From an uncultured Desulfobacter sp. (GTDB lineage: Bacteria > Desulfobacterota > Desulfobacteria > Desulfobacterales > Desulfobacteraceae), in assembly GCF_963664415.1 (NCBI RefSeq), contig NZ_OY761442.1:124001-188000 (forward strand): a stretch of 64,000 bases of DNA, read 5' to 3'. Position 1 is the first letter of the stretch; the number at the start of each line of letters is the position of its first letter. The notes under the pieces are model-generated. The model had not been told where the DNA came from, made no database searches, and saw nothing but the letters and a program-made list of their open reading frames with translations. Position numbers and translations under genes: made by a program. Below are positions 1 through 8,795 of the stretch, piece by piece.

Positions 1-1050
1 TTTTTGCCGGGCCTGTCTTCAGCGCTTACCTATGCCGTTTTAGCCCGGGGGGCTAAGGGGGGCGAAAGTCTGACCCGGGATGAGGCTCGGCAGATTCTGG
101 CCCAAAGCGGTCGGGATCAGGACACTGTAAATCAGGTGACCCAGCTTATGGATACCATGGATGCCGCCCGTTTTGGTGGAAAGACCATGGATGAAAAGAC
201 CGCTCAACGCTGTCTTGCACAGGTGTCATCTCTGATCCGCACGCTTACGATCGTGGTGTGTGTAGGAATATCCCTTTTGGTATCCAGTGGCACGGGTATG
301 GCTGGTCAAGATATCAAGAATACTGAGAATATCATTGATACCACCGTCCCGAAAGAGGTTCACCCGGCAAAGGACAAAGCAGGGGTGTTCGTGGATGCGG
401 TGCGCGCATATAAAGCCGGAGATTATGCCGCTGCTGCCGTACAATTTGAATCCATTGCCAAAACCCAGGTGAACAATCCCGATCTTTTTTATAATACCGG
501 CAATGCATATTTGAAAGCCAGGGATTTAGGCCGGGCCGTCCTTTGGTATGAGCGAGCAAAAAAGCTTGCACCGGCAGATCCGGATTTAAAATTTAATCTG
601 GCTTATGCCCAAAGCCTTTTGAAAGATAAAAAAGAGGTAAGATTTTCCTTTTCCGATATTCTTTATTTTTGGCAAGGCCTTGTTTCTTTGAAATGGCTTC
701 AATATGCTTCAATTGCACTCTCTTTTTGTTTTTTTATCTGGGCAACGTCGCAAAAGATTCGGGGCAGACAGATTTTTTCGGGTATCGGTATTTTTATCTG
801 CCTGGTTTTTGCCGGAACAACCCTGGCTGCGGGTCTTGAATACAATCGGATTCATTCAAACGAAACGGCTGTTATTATAGCTGAACAGGCTGATATCCGT
901 TCCGGAACCATGGAAAACGCCACCCTTTTGTTTGATCTGCATGCCGGTACCCAGGTACGGGTGCTGAAAAAAAAAACCAATTACATAAAAATTCGTTTTG
1001 CCAAAGATAAGGTGGGGTGGGTGGCACGCAAAGATGCAGAAATAATATAG
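1..1050 (+). CDS. BatE-like TPR/SH3 membrane protein, 5' end outside window
   Basis: The reading frame is already open at base 1, so the gene begins upstream. The first ~78 residues look like the tail of another domain, possibly the end of a BatD-like protein. A hydrophobic segment follows (about residues 79-98), then TPR repeats (about 130-205), two more membrane segments (about 228-245 and 255-275) and a C-terminal SH3-like domain (about 288-348). TPR plus SH3 is the architecture of BatE proteins encoded with BatABCD and MoxR ATPases. The absence of any stop between the first part and the TPR part suggests a BatD-BatE fusion, but this cannot be settled without upstream sequence. The family is linked to envelope stress and aerotolerance; the role here is inference. 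Confidence 0.6.
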   Translation, partial: FLPGLSSALTYAVLARGAKGGESLTRDEARQILAQSGRDQDTVNQVTQLMDTMDAARFGGKTMDEKTAQRCLAQVSSLIRTLTIVVCVGISLLVSSGTGMAGQDIKNTENIIDTTVPKEVHPAKDKAGVFVDAVRAYKAGDYAAAAVQFESIAKTQVNNPDLFYNTGNAYLKARDLGRAVLWYERAKKLAPADPDLKFNLAYAQSLLKDKKEVRFSFSDILYFWQGLVSLKWLQYASIALSFCFFIWATSQKIRGRQIFSGIGIFICLVFAGTTLAAGLEYNRIHSNETAVIIAEQADIRSGTMENATLLFDLHAGTQVRVLKKKTNYIKIRFAKDKVGWVARKDAEII

Positions 1051-1162
1051 AAACTGAAGTTGAATCTATAGGGAAATTAATATATAAGGACTCACTTAAT
1101 TTTAACAAATCAATGATCCGTCCGGACAAATTGTGCCGAGATGGGTGGGAATAAAATCGTCT

Positions 1163-2188
1163 ATGGATATCATGAATACGAAAATCGGCGTTGTCGGAGC
1201 AGGTGCCTGGGGAACAGCACTTGCAAAAATGCTTGCGGATAAAGGGTTTACTCTGGATCACTGGGTTTTTGAACCCGAGGTCAAAGAGGAAATTACCCTC
1301 CACCGGGAAAACAAAACTTTTTTGCCCGGATTCAATCTGCCCCAGGAGCTTGTACCCACAAATGACCTTGAAAAGGCTGTGTCCGGAAAAGATCTTGTAC
1401 TCATGGTGGTGCCTTCCCATTGTATGCGGGCTGTGGCCACACAGATGAAACCGTTTGTCTCCCCGGGTACGGTTCTGGTCAGTGCCTCTAAAGGGATCGA
1501 AAATAAAACCCACATGACCATGACCGATATTCTGTCTGAAATTATTGATTTTCTGCCCGACCACAATTTCGGTGTGCTGTCAGGTCCAAGTTTTGCCAAG
1601 GAAGTGGCTGCCGGCGTACCAACGGTGGTGGCAGCAGCCGCGGTAAAAAAAGAGGTGGCCGAATTTATTCAGAACGTATTTTCTGCGCCGAATTTCCGTG
1701 TCTACGTTAACCATGATATTGTCGGTACCCAGATCGGAGGGGCCATGAAAAACGTCATCGCCATTGCTGCCGGGGCTTGTGACGGAATGAATATGGGGCT
1801 TAATCCCAGGGCTGCCCTGATTACCCGGGGCCTGACGGAAATGAACCGGTTGGGCACCCGCCTGGGGGCGGATCCCTTAACCCTTTCCGGGTTGGCCGGC
1901 GTTGGTGATCTATTGTTGACCTGTACCGGGTTTCTGAGTAGAAATTACACGGTCGGCAAACAGATCGGACAGGGCAAGCGCCTGGATGATATTATTTCGG
2001 AAATGCGCATGGTGGCTGAAGGTGTAAAAACGACCCGGTCCGTATATAACATGTCAAAAAAACTCGATGTTGATCTGCCTATCTGTTCTGAAGTCTATTC
2101 TGTCCTGTTTGAGAACAGTCCTGTTGAAAGAACCGTAGAACGGTTGATGGGTCGTTCCCTGAAACACGAACTCGCCGGCGTGATCTGA
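1163..2188 (+). CDS. gpsA: Glycerol-3-phosphate dehydrogenase [NAD(P)+]
   Basis: GpsA reduces dihydroxyacetone phosphate to sn-glycerol 3-phosphate for phospholipid synthesis in the cytoplasm. The N-terminus has the Rossmann motif GAGAWGTALA. Family motifs LSGPSFAKEVAAG and GGAMKNVIAIAAG follow, the latter containing the catalytic lysine, and the C-terminus has GLAGVGDLLLTC. The length of about 340 residues is normal. The frame can be opened at a GTG at 1133, but the ATG at 1163 (or 1172) sits closer to the conserved fold and follows a GGGTGGGA stretch, so 1163 was chosen. The gene appears monocistronic: a large inverted repeat follows it. Confidence 0.95.
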   Translation: MDIMNTKIGVVGAGAWGTALAKMLADKGFTLDHWVFEPEVKEEITLHRENKTFLPGFNLPQELVPTNDLEKAVSGKDLVLMVVPSHCMRAVATQMKPFVSPGTVLVSASKGIENKTHMTMTDILSEIIDFLPDHNFGVLSGPSFAKEVAAGVPTVVAAAAVKKEVAEFIQNVFSAPNFRVYVNHDIVGTQIGGAMKNVIAIAAGACDGMNMGLNPRAALITRGLTEMNRLGTRLGADPLTLSGLAGVGDLLLTCTGFLSRNYTVGKQIGQGKRLDDIISEMRMVAEGVKTTRSVYNMSKKLDVDLPICSEVYSVLFENSPVERTVERLMGRSLKHELAGVI

Positions 2189-2216
2189 TTTTAGGGGCTC
2201 GGCAAATAATAATACA

Positions 2217-2325
2217 AATTTTGCGCCGAATTTTATTCGTATTTAAGGCGCGGCTTCGGGCGCATATTGGAAATATGTGCCCGAAGTCACAACGAAGAAT
2301 ACGGATAAAAAGGCCAGTAAAATGT
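2217..2325. repeat. Large intergenic inverted repeat (nested hairpin)
   Basis: Two nested inverted repeats share one centre. The outer arms are TTTTATTCGTATT and AATACGGATAAAA, which pair with one G-T type mismatch. The inner arms are CTTCGGGCGCATATT and AATATGTGCCCGAAG. The AAGGCGCGGC sequence between them recalls the AAGGCGCATAAA of the inverted repeat near 13.8 kb. It lies directly downstream of gpsA with an AT-rich tail containing a T run, so it may act as a terminator or be a dispersed palindromic element. Confidence 0.6.
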
Positions 2326-2435
2326 AGAATTTATTTTTTTTGATCCCTTAAGAGTTGACCGGTCGCCGGTCAGCTTAATTTTTCCTTCTTCTATTAAGGT
2401 TTTCATAAAAAAATCATCCTTGCCTAAAAAAGTAC

Positions 2436-2464
2436 TTGACATAATCTTTTTATGTTTTTATTGT
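2436..2464 (+). promoter_or_regulatory. Sigma70-type promoter of the flavodoxin gene
   Basis: TTGACA (2436-2441) and TATTGT (2459-2464) are separated by 17 bases, followed by an AT-rich leader and the Shine-Dalgarno AGGAGGG just upstream of the ATG at 2514. This is one of the best consensus promoters in the window. Confidence 0.6.
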
Positions 2465-2513
2465 TAGTCGTTCCTAATATTAAAAGATAACAATTATAAA
2501 TTTAGGAGGGCTT

Positions 2514-2957
2514 ATGAGTACTGCACTTATTGTTTACGGATCGACCACCGGGAATACTGAATCTGTTGCGGATACCATTTCAACTGATCTGTCCAAGGCT
2601 GATTACACAACCAAGAAGATTAATGTGTCTGATGTCGGTGTGGATATCCTTAACGAGGCGTTTGATTTGTACCTGCTTGGCAGTTCCACCTGGGGCGAAG
2701 ATGAAATCGAATTCCAGGAAGATTTTGCGCCTTTTTATGAAAACATGAATGGGGATTTAAATCTAACAGGTAAGAAATTTGCCGTATTCGGGTGCGGAGA
2801 TTCATCCTATGAATATTTTTGCGGCGCAGTGGATGCCCTTGAGGAGCGCCTGGTGAAACTGGGGGGCACCCTCGTATGTGAGTCCCTTAGAATCGACGGG
2901 GAACCTGAAGAGTCAGAAATCAATGAATGGACACAGGATGTGATAAATGCCTTATAA
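2514..2957 (+). CDS. Flavodoxin (short-chain)
   Basis: Flavodoxins are small FMN proteins that carry low-potential electrons, often in place of ferredoxin under iron limitation. The FMN phosphate loop is visible as YGSTTGNTE (residues 8-16). The isoalloxazine loops SSTWGEDEIE and FGCGDSSYEYFCGAVD follow. At 147 residues it matches the Desulfovibrio-type flavodoxin. A strong AGGAGGG ribosome site precedes the ATG, behind a near-consensus promoter. The stop overlaps the start of the downstream TPR gene, so the two are probably co-translated. Confidence 0.95.
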   Translation: MSTALIVYGSTTGNTESVADTISTDLSKADYTTKKINVSDVGVDILNEAFDLYLLGSSTWGEDEIEFQEDFAPFYENMNGDLNLTGKKFAVFGCGDSSYEYFCGAVDALEERLVKLGGTLVCESLRIDGEPEESEINEWTQDVINAL

Positions 2958-3297
2958 ACAAAATAAATGTTTACGATTCATGCTCAAGGACATTGGTTTT
3001 ATGAACCGAACAGCCATGGCAGCCGGCAATGCCGGAAAGTTTGATACGGCCTTTAAAAACATGAAACAGGCCCTGGCTTTAACCCGTACGCTGAATAATA
3101 AGGATTGCCTTATTGCAAAGCTTTTAAACAACCAGGGTAATTTGTACACCATGTCCGGAGAATGGGATAAAGCGCTGCTGTCCTATGAGCAGTCAATGTC
3201 TATTGTGACCGAATATTACGGTACCGATAATATTCTTTATAAAACCCTTCAAAAAAATCTGGTGTATCTTTTAACACTGGACGTCGCAGCCGCCTGA
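2947..3297 (+). CDS. Small TPR protein
   Basis: A 116-residue protein made of roughly two tetratricopeptide repeats: about residues 22-50 (MAAGNAGKFDTAFKNMKQAL) and about 62-95 (NNQGNLYTMSGEWDKALLSY). No signal peptide is clear. Its ATG lies inside the end of the flavodoxin gene (11-base overlap), implying translational coupling, and a strong terminator follows. TPR proteins are usually protein-interaction adaptors; a partnership with flavodoxin is only suggested by the overlap. A later ATG at 3001 is possible. Confidence 0.7.
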   Translation: MPYKQNKCLRFMLKDIGFMNRTAMAAGNAGKFDTAFKNMKQALALTRTLNNKDCLIAKLLNNQGNLYTMSGEWDKALLSYEQSMSIVTEYYGTDNILYKTLQKNLVYLLTLDVAAA

Positions 3298-3321
3298 CAG
3301 CGGCATCTTCTCTCTTCTCTT

Positions 3322-3350
3322 GCTGCCGGGATTATTCCCGGCAGCCTTTT
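3322..3350 (+). terminator. Rho-independent terminator after flavodoxin-TPR
   Basis: A perfect 10-bp stem, GCTGCCGGGA / TCCCGGCAGC with a 4-base loop, is followed by CTTTT. Confidence 0.85.
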
Positions 3351-3483
3351 ACAATATCTGCTCAAATCATGTTTTCTTACACAAGTTACCAAAGAAACGT
3401 TTAACTTCTTGATATTGAGGCTTTTCTGTGTTTTTCTGTGGATACATAATGACAAACCATGTCGGTTCATAGCTGTTTTAATC

Positions 3484-3573
3484 GAAAGTTCCAATAATTT
3501 GCAAATTAACTTTCATGTTTTGTTGTGGGGTGAGTATGGGCTTCGTTAAACCAGGTCAGACCATGGCTGCTAT
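3484..3573 (+). repeat. Two-hairpin intergenic element, copy A
   Basis: Hairpin I has arms GAAAGT / ACTTTC. The conserved linker TTTTGTTGTGGGG and a weaker hairpin II follow, ending in CCAGGTCAGACCATGGCTGCT. It lies about 50 bases upstream of the HDOD start codon, in the same orientation. See the findings for the family consensus. Confidence 0.7.
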
Positions 3574-3621
3574 TTAGGTTCATAATTTTCTTTGATTAAA
3601 TTTTAGTGGACAGGAAAGAAT

Positions 3622-4698
3622 ATGACGGCTAACGAGAAAAGATCGGGAGAAAGGACCATCGCCAATGCCATCGCGTTGGACATTCTAAATTCTAAATTCA
3701 AAATTCCTCCCATGCCGGCCAATGGGCCCAAACTGATGTCCATTGCCAGAAAACCAATTGACCAAATAAATATCGATGATTTCGTAAGGATTATTGATTC
3801 GGATCCAGGGCTCTTATCCTTGATTCTTCAAATGGCAAATTCCAGCTATTTTAGGGGCGTTGATGAGATTTGCAGTTTGCGGTCAGCCATTGTCCGTCTC
3901 GGACTTCGAGAGACCATTGATGCTGCGAATCTCTATTTCTTCCAGCGTATGTTTCCAAAAATTCCCGAAATAGAGGGATTTAAAATTCAAGAGTATTGGG
4001 CGTTTTCCTGGGCCTGCGCCATTGCGGCAAGACGACTGGGGCATCCAAACCTGGGCATGAATGTCAATCCGGGTGAACTTTATATTGCAGGATTGCTTCA
4101 TGGTATAGGAAAATTGATTTTAGCGATTTTGTATCCGTTTGAATTTTCAAAATGTATTGAAACCGCGGCCCGGTTAAAAAAACCTCTTCATTCTGTGGAA
4201 TTGGATGAATTTGGAACTGCAGACACCAATATCGGCTCAAGAGTGTTGCAGATTTGGCATATCCCTTCCCGGATTTGTACGGGTATCGAATATCACCCGA
4301 ATCCAGACCTGGCACCGGAAAAGGAGAGGAATCTTGCGGCATCACTTCAGTACGCTTATGCCGTTGCCTCAATGTCGGGTATTGGAAAAACCGGCGATGG
4401 TAGTATCACATCTCTTGAATCCACATGGATTGCCAGGCAATCGGAATTACCACTGTTCAAAAATGAAGTTCAGGAAACGGTTGTAACGGAGATCCAGGCT
4501 TCCTTAGAAGAGAAATCTGAAAGTTTTACGGGTATCGCACCCGAAAAACATGAGCCGGTATCGGAGCTTGAAAGCAGGGATTCTCAGCACCAACATGTTA
4601 ACAATAAAAGAGATTCAGTATCACCCAAGCTAAAAACAACTGGTGGCGGTTCATCTAAAAAGGGCTTTTTTTCCTGGATACGTTCACTGTTTCATTAA
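3622..4698 (+). CDS. HDOD domain signalling protein
   Basis: A 358-residue cytoplasmic protein with an HDOD domain over about residues 25-230. It begins with the typical FKIPPMPANGPKLMSIARKP and has the DPGLLSLILQMANSS segment, then GLLHGIGKLIL in place of an HD metal site. HDOD is a non-catalytic relative of the HD phosphohydrolases that appears in motility and stress signalling. The C-terminal ~100 residues are low complexity and polar, ending in a basic, aromatic tail (KKGFFSWIRSLFH) that might bind membrane. It has its own leader containing repeat element copy A. Confidence 0.85.
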   Translation: MTANEKRSGERTIANAIALDILNSKFKIPPMPANGPKLMSIARKPIDQINIDDFVRIIDSDPGLLSLILQMANSSYFRGVDEICSLRSAIVRLGLRETIDAANLYFFQRMFPKIPEIEGFKIQEYWAFSWACAIAARRLGHPNLGMNVNPGELYIAGLLHGIGKLILAILYPFEFSKCIETAARLKKPLHSVELDEFGTADTNIGSRVLQIWHIPSRICTGIEYHPNPDLAPEKERNLAASLQYAYAVASMSGIGKTGDGSITSLESTWIARQSELPLFKNEVQETVVTEIQASLEEKSESFTGIAPEKHEPVSELESRDSQHQHVNNKRDSVSPKLKTTGGGSSKKGFFSWIRSLFH

Positions 4699-4727
4699 GT
4701 GGGATTGCTCAACCGGGGCTATCAACA

Positions 4728-5447
4728 TCATTTTCTATGCACCCTCCGGCTTTTCAGATAACCTGTGTCGTCCGGCAGGCCTGGCATACGTGCTGTAGAA
4801 TTGGCAAGGTGATCGCACTTTTCGTTCAAGGGGTTGCCGGCATGACCTTTTACCCAGATGAACCGGACATCAAGGTTTTGCAGCAGAGCCAGAAGACGAT
4901 TCCACAAATCGGGATTCATGGCACTTGATCCATCGGATTTTTTCCAGCCCCTGCGTTTCCATGCCTTTGCCCAGTTTTTGGTAATACCGTTGACAACGTA
5001 TCTGGAATCTGAATGCAGGCAGATGGGACGGGTCTCCCCTTCAAGCGCTTCAAGGGCCACAATAACTGCCAGAAGTTCCATGCGATTGTTGGTGGTCAGA
5101 TTAAACCCTCCTGAAAATGTTTTTCCAGTTTCAAAGACTACACCATACCCACCCGGACCCGGGTTGCCAATGGCGCCGCCATCCGTGAATACCATTACGG
5201 CATTTTCCGGGTATTCATAATTGGCTGACCGGTGCGGTCCGTTTTTACTTTTTGGAGACTTCTCAAAATTTTTAGCTGAAGACACACCCTTTGTGTAGGA
5301 CGGATTCTCCAGAAAAGACAAAGCTTCCTGCTTAGTTTTAAAGCTTTTGAATCTGGCGCCTGCAAAGCCTTTTACCTGGCGCTCGGCCTCGGGCCATGAC
5401 GTGAATATACCTGTTTTTCGGCCCTTGGCCACTGCGTAGAACTTCAT
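4728..5447 (-). CDS. rnhA: Ribonuclease HI with N-terminal hybrid-binding domain
   Basis: This enzyme cuts the RNA strand of RNA-DNA hybrids. The first ~45 residues (MKFYAVAKGRKTGIFTSW onward) match the viroplasmin-like RNase H1 N-terminal domain, which binds hybrids and is usual in eukaryotic RNase H1 but patchy in bacteria. The catalytic domain has the expected carboxylates: D in VFTDGGAIGNPGPGGYG, E in NRMELLAVIVALEAL, D in LHSDSRYVVNGI and the terminal D in GHAGNPLNEKCDHLA. The frame extends upstream to 5606, but the extension looks unlike the family, so the ATG at 5447 was chosen, giving 239 residues. It points away from its right-hand neighbour. Confidence 0.92.
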   Translation of the reverse strand: MKFYAVAKGRKTGIFTSWPEAERQVKGFAGARFKSFKTKQEALSFLENPSYTKGVSSAKNFEKSPKSKNGPHRSANYEYPENAVMVFTDGGAIGNPGPGGYGVVFETGKTFSGGFNLTTNNRMELLAVIVALEALEGETRPICLHSDSRYVVNGITKNWAKAWKRRGWKKSDGSSAMNPDLWNRLLALLQNLDVRFIWVKGHAGNPLNEKCDHLANSTARMPGLPDDTGYLKSRRVHRK

Positions 5448-5682
5448 GGCTAAAATATAAGGGCAAAGAAAAGGAATGTAAAGAAACATCTGTGTATCAA
5501 AATTGGGGTGTTTCTTGAAATAAATATGCAGTCGGTGTAGAGTAATGAAACAATAACGGATCAATTGCAGCATGTTGCCGCCGGTTTCCGGTGCCCATAA
5601 CCCCAAAAATGTAAAAAAAAGGGGAGGGGGGCAGACAAGAGCAGGCGGTTATATGTGTTGCATTAACCATAAAGGAGGTAAT

Positions 5683-6231
5683 ATGGAACCCACTAAATTC
5701 CGTGAATCAAGACTGGCTATCAACCGTTTGTGTGAACAAATGGACCAGCTTATAGAACAAAAGGAAGTAGATGAGTCAAGGGCTTGCTTTGACCAGGCAT
5801 TCGGTGAACTAGACGAGTTGAGGCCCAAGGCTTCAGGGGATATTCAGGAACGTTCGGTTAAAAATTTGGCGATGAAGCTCAAGGGCATGGAAAGCAGGAT
5901 TTCCAAATTAAAAAACAAGGGGACAGCATCATCCGGTTCGGGATCCCGGGTAAAAAATAATATTGAATGGGATATTGACCGGGTGGCAAAATTATCAAAG
6001 ACTTTTCTTGAAAAAGTGCTGAAAAATATGGCCGGTGATTTAGAATCAAAAGTGCTTTTCGGTACAACAGGCAAAGGTATTCGTCCCAACTACCAGATTG
6101 CGTTTAAAGACGGTCAAATCGTCTCCTTTACAGGTTCCGGCCACAAACCCAAAGCAGATCCAAAAGGTCAGGCGGCAAAAAATTTATCCTCACCTTTTGC
6201 CTTCCAGGAGATTAACGGTATTTTAAATTAA
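5683..6231 (+). CDS. Conserved-looking hypothetical protein
   Basis: Not recognised. The ATG at 5683 is chosen because AAAGGAGG lies 7 bases upstream; the frame is open further 5' but without a ribosome site. The 182-residue product starts with a charged, helical region (about residues 1-75, coiled-coil-like) and a Gly/Ser-rich linker. A second helical segment and a compact C-terminal part (YQIAFKDGQIVSFTGSGHKP) follow. There is no signal peptide or membrane span. It sits 28 bases upstream of mlaC, so the two may share a transcript. Confidence 0.65.
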   Translation: MEPTKFRESRLAINRLCEQMDQLIEQKEVDESRACFDQAFGELDELRPKASGDIQERSVKNLAMKLKGMESRISKLKNKGTASSGSGSRVKNNIEWDIDRVAKLSKTFLEKVLKNMAGDLESKVLFGTTGKGIRPNYQIAFKDGQIVSFTGSGHKPKADPKGQAAKNLSSPFAFQEINGILN

Positions 6232-6259
6232 ACCAGGCAATATTTAAGGATTAAGACGG

Positions 6260-6889
6260 ATGAAAACAATCAGAACACGGGTTTTCTTTGCATTCATGTT
6301 TTCTGCAATGTTTGTGTTTACCCAGCTGACCTTAGCTTCAGACGCCTCTTCAGCTACACAGGCACTTCAGGCTAAAATTGACCTGATCCTGGAGGTGCTT
6401 AAAACACCACAATTAAAAGGGGAAGAGAAAAAAGAGGTCCGCCGGCAAAAAATCCGTGACATTGTCCAGAGTGGGTTTGACTTTAGGCGCATGGCCCAGT
6501 CCAGTCTGGGTAAGTATTGGAGAGGACGAACCCAGGAAGAAAAGCAGGACTTTACAGTCCGGTTCCAGCGTCTGATTGAAAACACCTATATTTCAAAGCT
6601 CGAAACCTATACCAATGAAAAGGTGGTCTACCTTAATGAGCAGCGAAAAACGAAAAAGAATCTGGAATACGCAAAAGTTCAAACTCAGATTATTACCGCC
6701 GATGGTACTGAAATTCCCATTGCCTACATGATGTACAGGCAGGGTACAGCGCCTTGGCTGGTGTTTGATATCAATATCGAAGGGGTGAGTATGGTAAATA
6801 ATTACCGCTCCCAGTTCGGTGAATTCATAGGACGAAATTCGTTTTCACAACTTCTTAAAGATATAGAGGCAAAAAACAATTCCAAATAG
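6260..6889 (+). CDS. mlaC: MlaC/Ttg2D-family periplasmic phospholipid-binding protein
   Basis: A 209-residue secreted protein with a cleavable signal peptide (about residues 1-26, ending SDASSA). The body matches the MlaC fold: the early FDFRRMAQSSLGKYWR motif, then FTVRFQRLIENTYISKLETY, and the late IAYMMYRQGTAPWLVFDINIEGVSMVNNYRSQF split over two strands. MlaC shuttles phospholipids between the outer-membrane MlaA complex and the inner-membrane MlaFEDB transporter. The partner genes are not in this window, so it is an orphan here. A strong terminator follows. Confidence 0.9.
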   Translation: MKTIRTRVFFAFMFSAMFVFTQLTLASDASSATQALQAKIDLILEVLKTPQLKGEEKKEVRRQKIRDIVQSGFDFRRMAQSSLGKYWRGRTQEEKQDFTVRFQRLIENTYISKLETYTNEKVVYLNEQRKTKKNLEYAKVQTQIITADGTEIPIAYMMYRQGTAPWLVFDINIEGVSMVNNYRSQFGEFIGRNSFSQLLKDIEAKNNSK

Positions 6890-6920
6890 TGTTTGAACGA
6901 AAATTCAGCTATTCAAACCC

Positions 6921-6960
6921 ATGCCGGTCCGGGCTTCAACGGGCCGGCATATTTTATTTA
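6921..6960 (+). terminator. Rho-independent terminator after mlaC
   Basis: The stem ATGCCGG-TCCG / CGGG-CCGGCAT around an 8-base loop is followed by ATTTTATTTATATTTTTT. Confidence 0.8.
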
Positions 6961-7406
6961 TATTTTTTGTACTCTATTGCCAGGCAATCTTTCCGGCCGA
7001 TCTTATAGTTCCCATCAAAATCTAATACAATTTTAATTTTTATATATTACCATTAATGAGATGGTGTTCTGTCATTTAATTTGCCGTGCGCCATCAGGTT
7101 ATGGCAAAACTACTGATTTAAACAAGGACCGCAGATAGAATTGTTATGGATATTGATAATTAGAATCCGTGTCGGATTCAGCATTGAGGAGGATAAGTGA
7201 AATAAAAAAATTGCGGGCGAAACACAATCCTAACTTTTGACTAATATGATATTAAACTGAATCTAATAATTTAAAACAATGTTTTTTAAATGAAAGTTTC
7301 AATAGGTTGTTAGGTTACTTTCATGTTTGGTTGTGGGATGATCCTGGATTTTAATATTCCAGGGCTGCCTATGGGTGCAGCGCATTTCAATTTTTAAGGA
7401 ACACAG
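6961..7406. other. Leader region of the pst operon
   Basis: About 450 bases without a credible gene. It contains a single CTGTCAT (7069-7075) that matches one half of a Pho box but lacks the second half. It also has an isolated strong ribosome site GAGGAGG (7186-7192) followed almost at once by GTG-AAA-TAA, perhaps the trace of a lost gene. Repeat element copy B lies at 7292-7380. Confidence 0.4.
7292..7380 (+). repeat. Two-hairpin intergenic element, copy B
   Basis: Hairpin I has arms GAAAGT / ACTTTC. The linker TTTGGTTGTGGGA follows, then hairpin II with CCTGG / CCAGG. The element ends 27 bases before the pstC start, in the same orientation. Hairpin I is nearly identical to that of copy F. 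Confidence 0.75.
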
Positions 7407-8795
7407 ATGACACCGATTCATTCACTTTTAACCCTTGGGGTTCTGAGCATTGCAGGTTTTTTTATAGGCCGAAGCAGAGCTTTTTCTGTCTGTTTTGCCC
7501 AGGGCGGCCCAAAAGCACTTCACTCTACGCCCTTCTATTACGGCGCATTGACTTTTTTCTGGTGTGCTGTACCTGCTTTGATCGTTTTTTCGTCCTGGTA
7601 TCTTTTCCAGTCCAGTATTATCACGAATTTGGTGATTGCCGATCTGCCAGATCCAATGCGCTTGTTACCTGAAAACCGCCTCAGTCTCGTTGTCAATGAT
7701 ATTAAAAATATTGTGGATGGCAATGTTATAGGCGGTAAAATAAATCCTGCCGTTCAGGCCGCAGCCAACCATTACAAAAACCTTGAGATGACAGCCCAGG
7801 CCGCATTAACTGTTCTTATGATGATTATTGCAGTGATTGCTATTGTAAGTGTATATTTGAAAATTACACCAAAACTTCGTGCCAGAAATCACGTAGAAAA
7901 GGTTGTTGAAATTCTTCTGATTGCCTGCGCCTCCCTAGCTATATTAACCACCATCGCCATTGTACTTTCCGTGTGTTATGAGGCGAGTCGTTTTTTTATG
8001 AATGTGCCGGTACATAAATTTTTATTTGGACTGGATTGGAGTCCCCAGACAGCAGTCCATGCAGAACAGATCGGATCTTCGGGCGCATTTGGTGCGGTTC
8101 CGGTTATTTTCGGCACCATACTTATCGCCGGCATTGCCATGTGTGTGGCACTACCCGTAGGGCTTATGTCGGCAATTTATATGTCTGAATATGCCAATGC
8201 AAAGTTTCGAAGTATTGCCAAGCCGCTTCTGGATATTCTTGGCAGCATACCTACAGTTGTTTACGGTTTTTTTGCAATCCTTATTGTTGCCCCGGCTATC
8301 AAGAATGTAGGTGATATCCTGGGCGTTTCCATATCTTCGGCAAGTGCTTTGGCCGCAGGCGTCGTCATGGGAATTATGCTCATCCCCTTTGTTGGTTCTT
8401 TATCCGATGATATCATCAGCGCGGTCCCTCGAGCCTTGCGCGAGGGTGCTTTAAGTCTTGGTTCTACCCAAAGTGAAACCATTATACATGTTGTGTTGCC
8501 TGGCGCACTACCCGGCATTGTGGGTGTGGTTTTGCTGGCCGTGTCCAGGGCTATTGGGGAGACCATGATTGTTTTGATGGCTGCCGGCTTTTCAGCACAC
8601 CTGACCGCTAATCCGTTCAAGGCAGTTACAACGATTACGGTGCAGATTGTCTCTTTGTTGGTTGGGGAACAGTCGTTTGACAGTCCCAAGACGCTGGCCG
8701 CCTTTGCCCTTGGACTTTTGTTGTTTGTTATTACATTGATTTTAAACGTGGTTGCCTTGATGGTGGTCAAAAAATACAAGACGCATTATGAATAA
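7407..8795 (+). CDS. pstC: Phosphate ABC transporter permease PstC
   Basis: Inner-membrane permease of the high-affinity phosphate importer. At 462 residues it is longer than the ~320-residue E. coli form; the extra length is N-terminal, with two to three additional membrane spans around a hydrophilic loop (about residues 60-130). The permease core begins near residue 215 (PQTAVHAEQIGSSGAFGAVPVIFGT), and the coupling EAA-type loop is PRALREGALSLGSTQSETIIHVVLPGALPGI. Its stop overlaps the pstA start by 8 bases, showing translational coupling. Confidence 0.93.
   Translation: MTPIHSLLTLGVLSIAGFFIGRSRAFSVCFAQGGPKALHSTPFYYGALTFFWCAVPALIVFSSWYLFQSSIITNLVIADLPDPMRLLPENRLSLVVNDIKNIVDGNVIGGKINPAVQAAANHYKNLEMTAQAALTVLMMIIAVIAIVSVYLKITPKLRARNHVEKVVEILLIACASLAILTTIAIVLSVCYEASRFFMNVPVHKFLFGLDWSPQTAVHAEQIGSSGAFGAVPVIFGTILIAGIAMCVALPVGLMSAIYMSEYANAKFRSIAKPLLDILGSIPTVVYGFFAILIVAPAIKNVGDILGVSISSASALAAGVVMGIMLIPFVGSLSDDIISAVPRALREGALSLGSTQSETIIHVVLPGALPGIVGVVLLAVSRAIGETMIVLMAAGFSAHLTANPFKAVTTITVQIVSLLVGEQSFDSPKTLAAFALGLLLFVITLILNVVALMVVKKYKTHYE

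Larger units (their letters stand above)
2189..2513. other. Intergenic region between gpsA and the flavodoxin gene
   Basis: This gap holds the nested inverted repeat, a small perfect hairpin (GACCGG-TCG-CCGGTC at 2357-2371) and the flavodoxin promoter. No credible coding sequence was seen. Confidence 0.6.
3298..3621. other. Intergenic region before the HDOD gene
   Basis: The gap contains the terminator at 3322-3350 and copy A of the two-hairpin element at 3484-3573. Nothing coding was recognised. Confidence 0.6.

Noticed and set aside
7069..7075. Pho box upstream of pstC
   Set aside because: Only one CTGTCAT half-site was found; the second half at the required spacing is absent.
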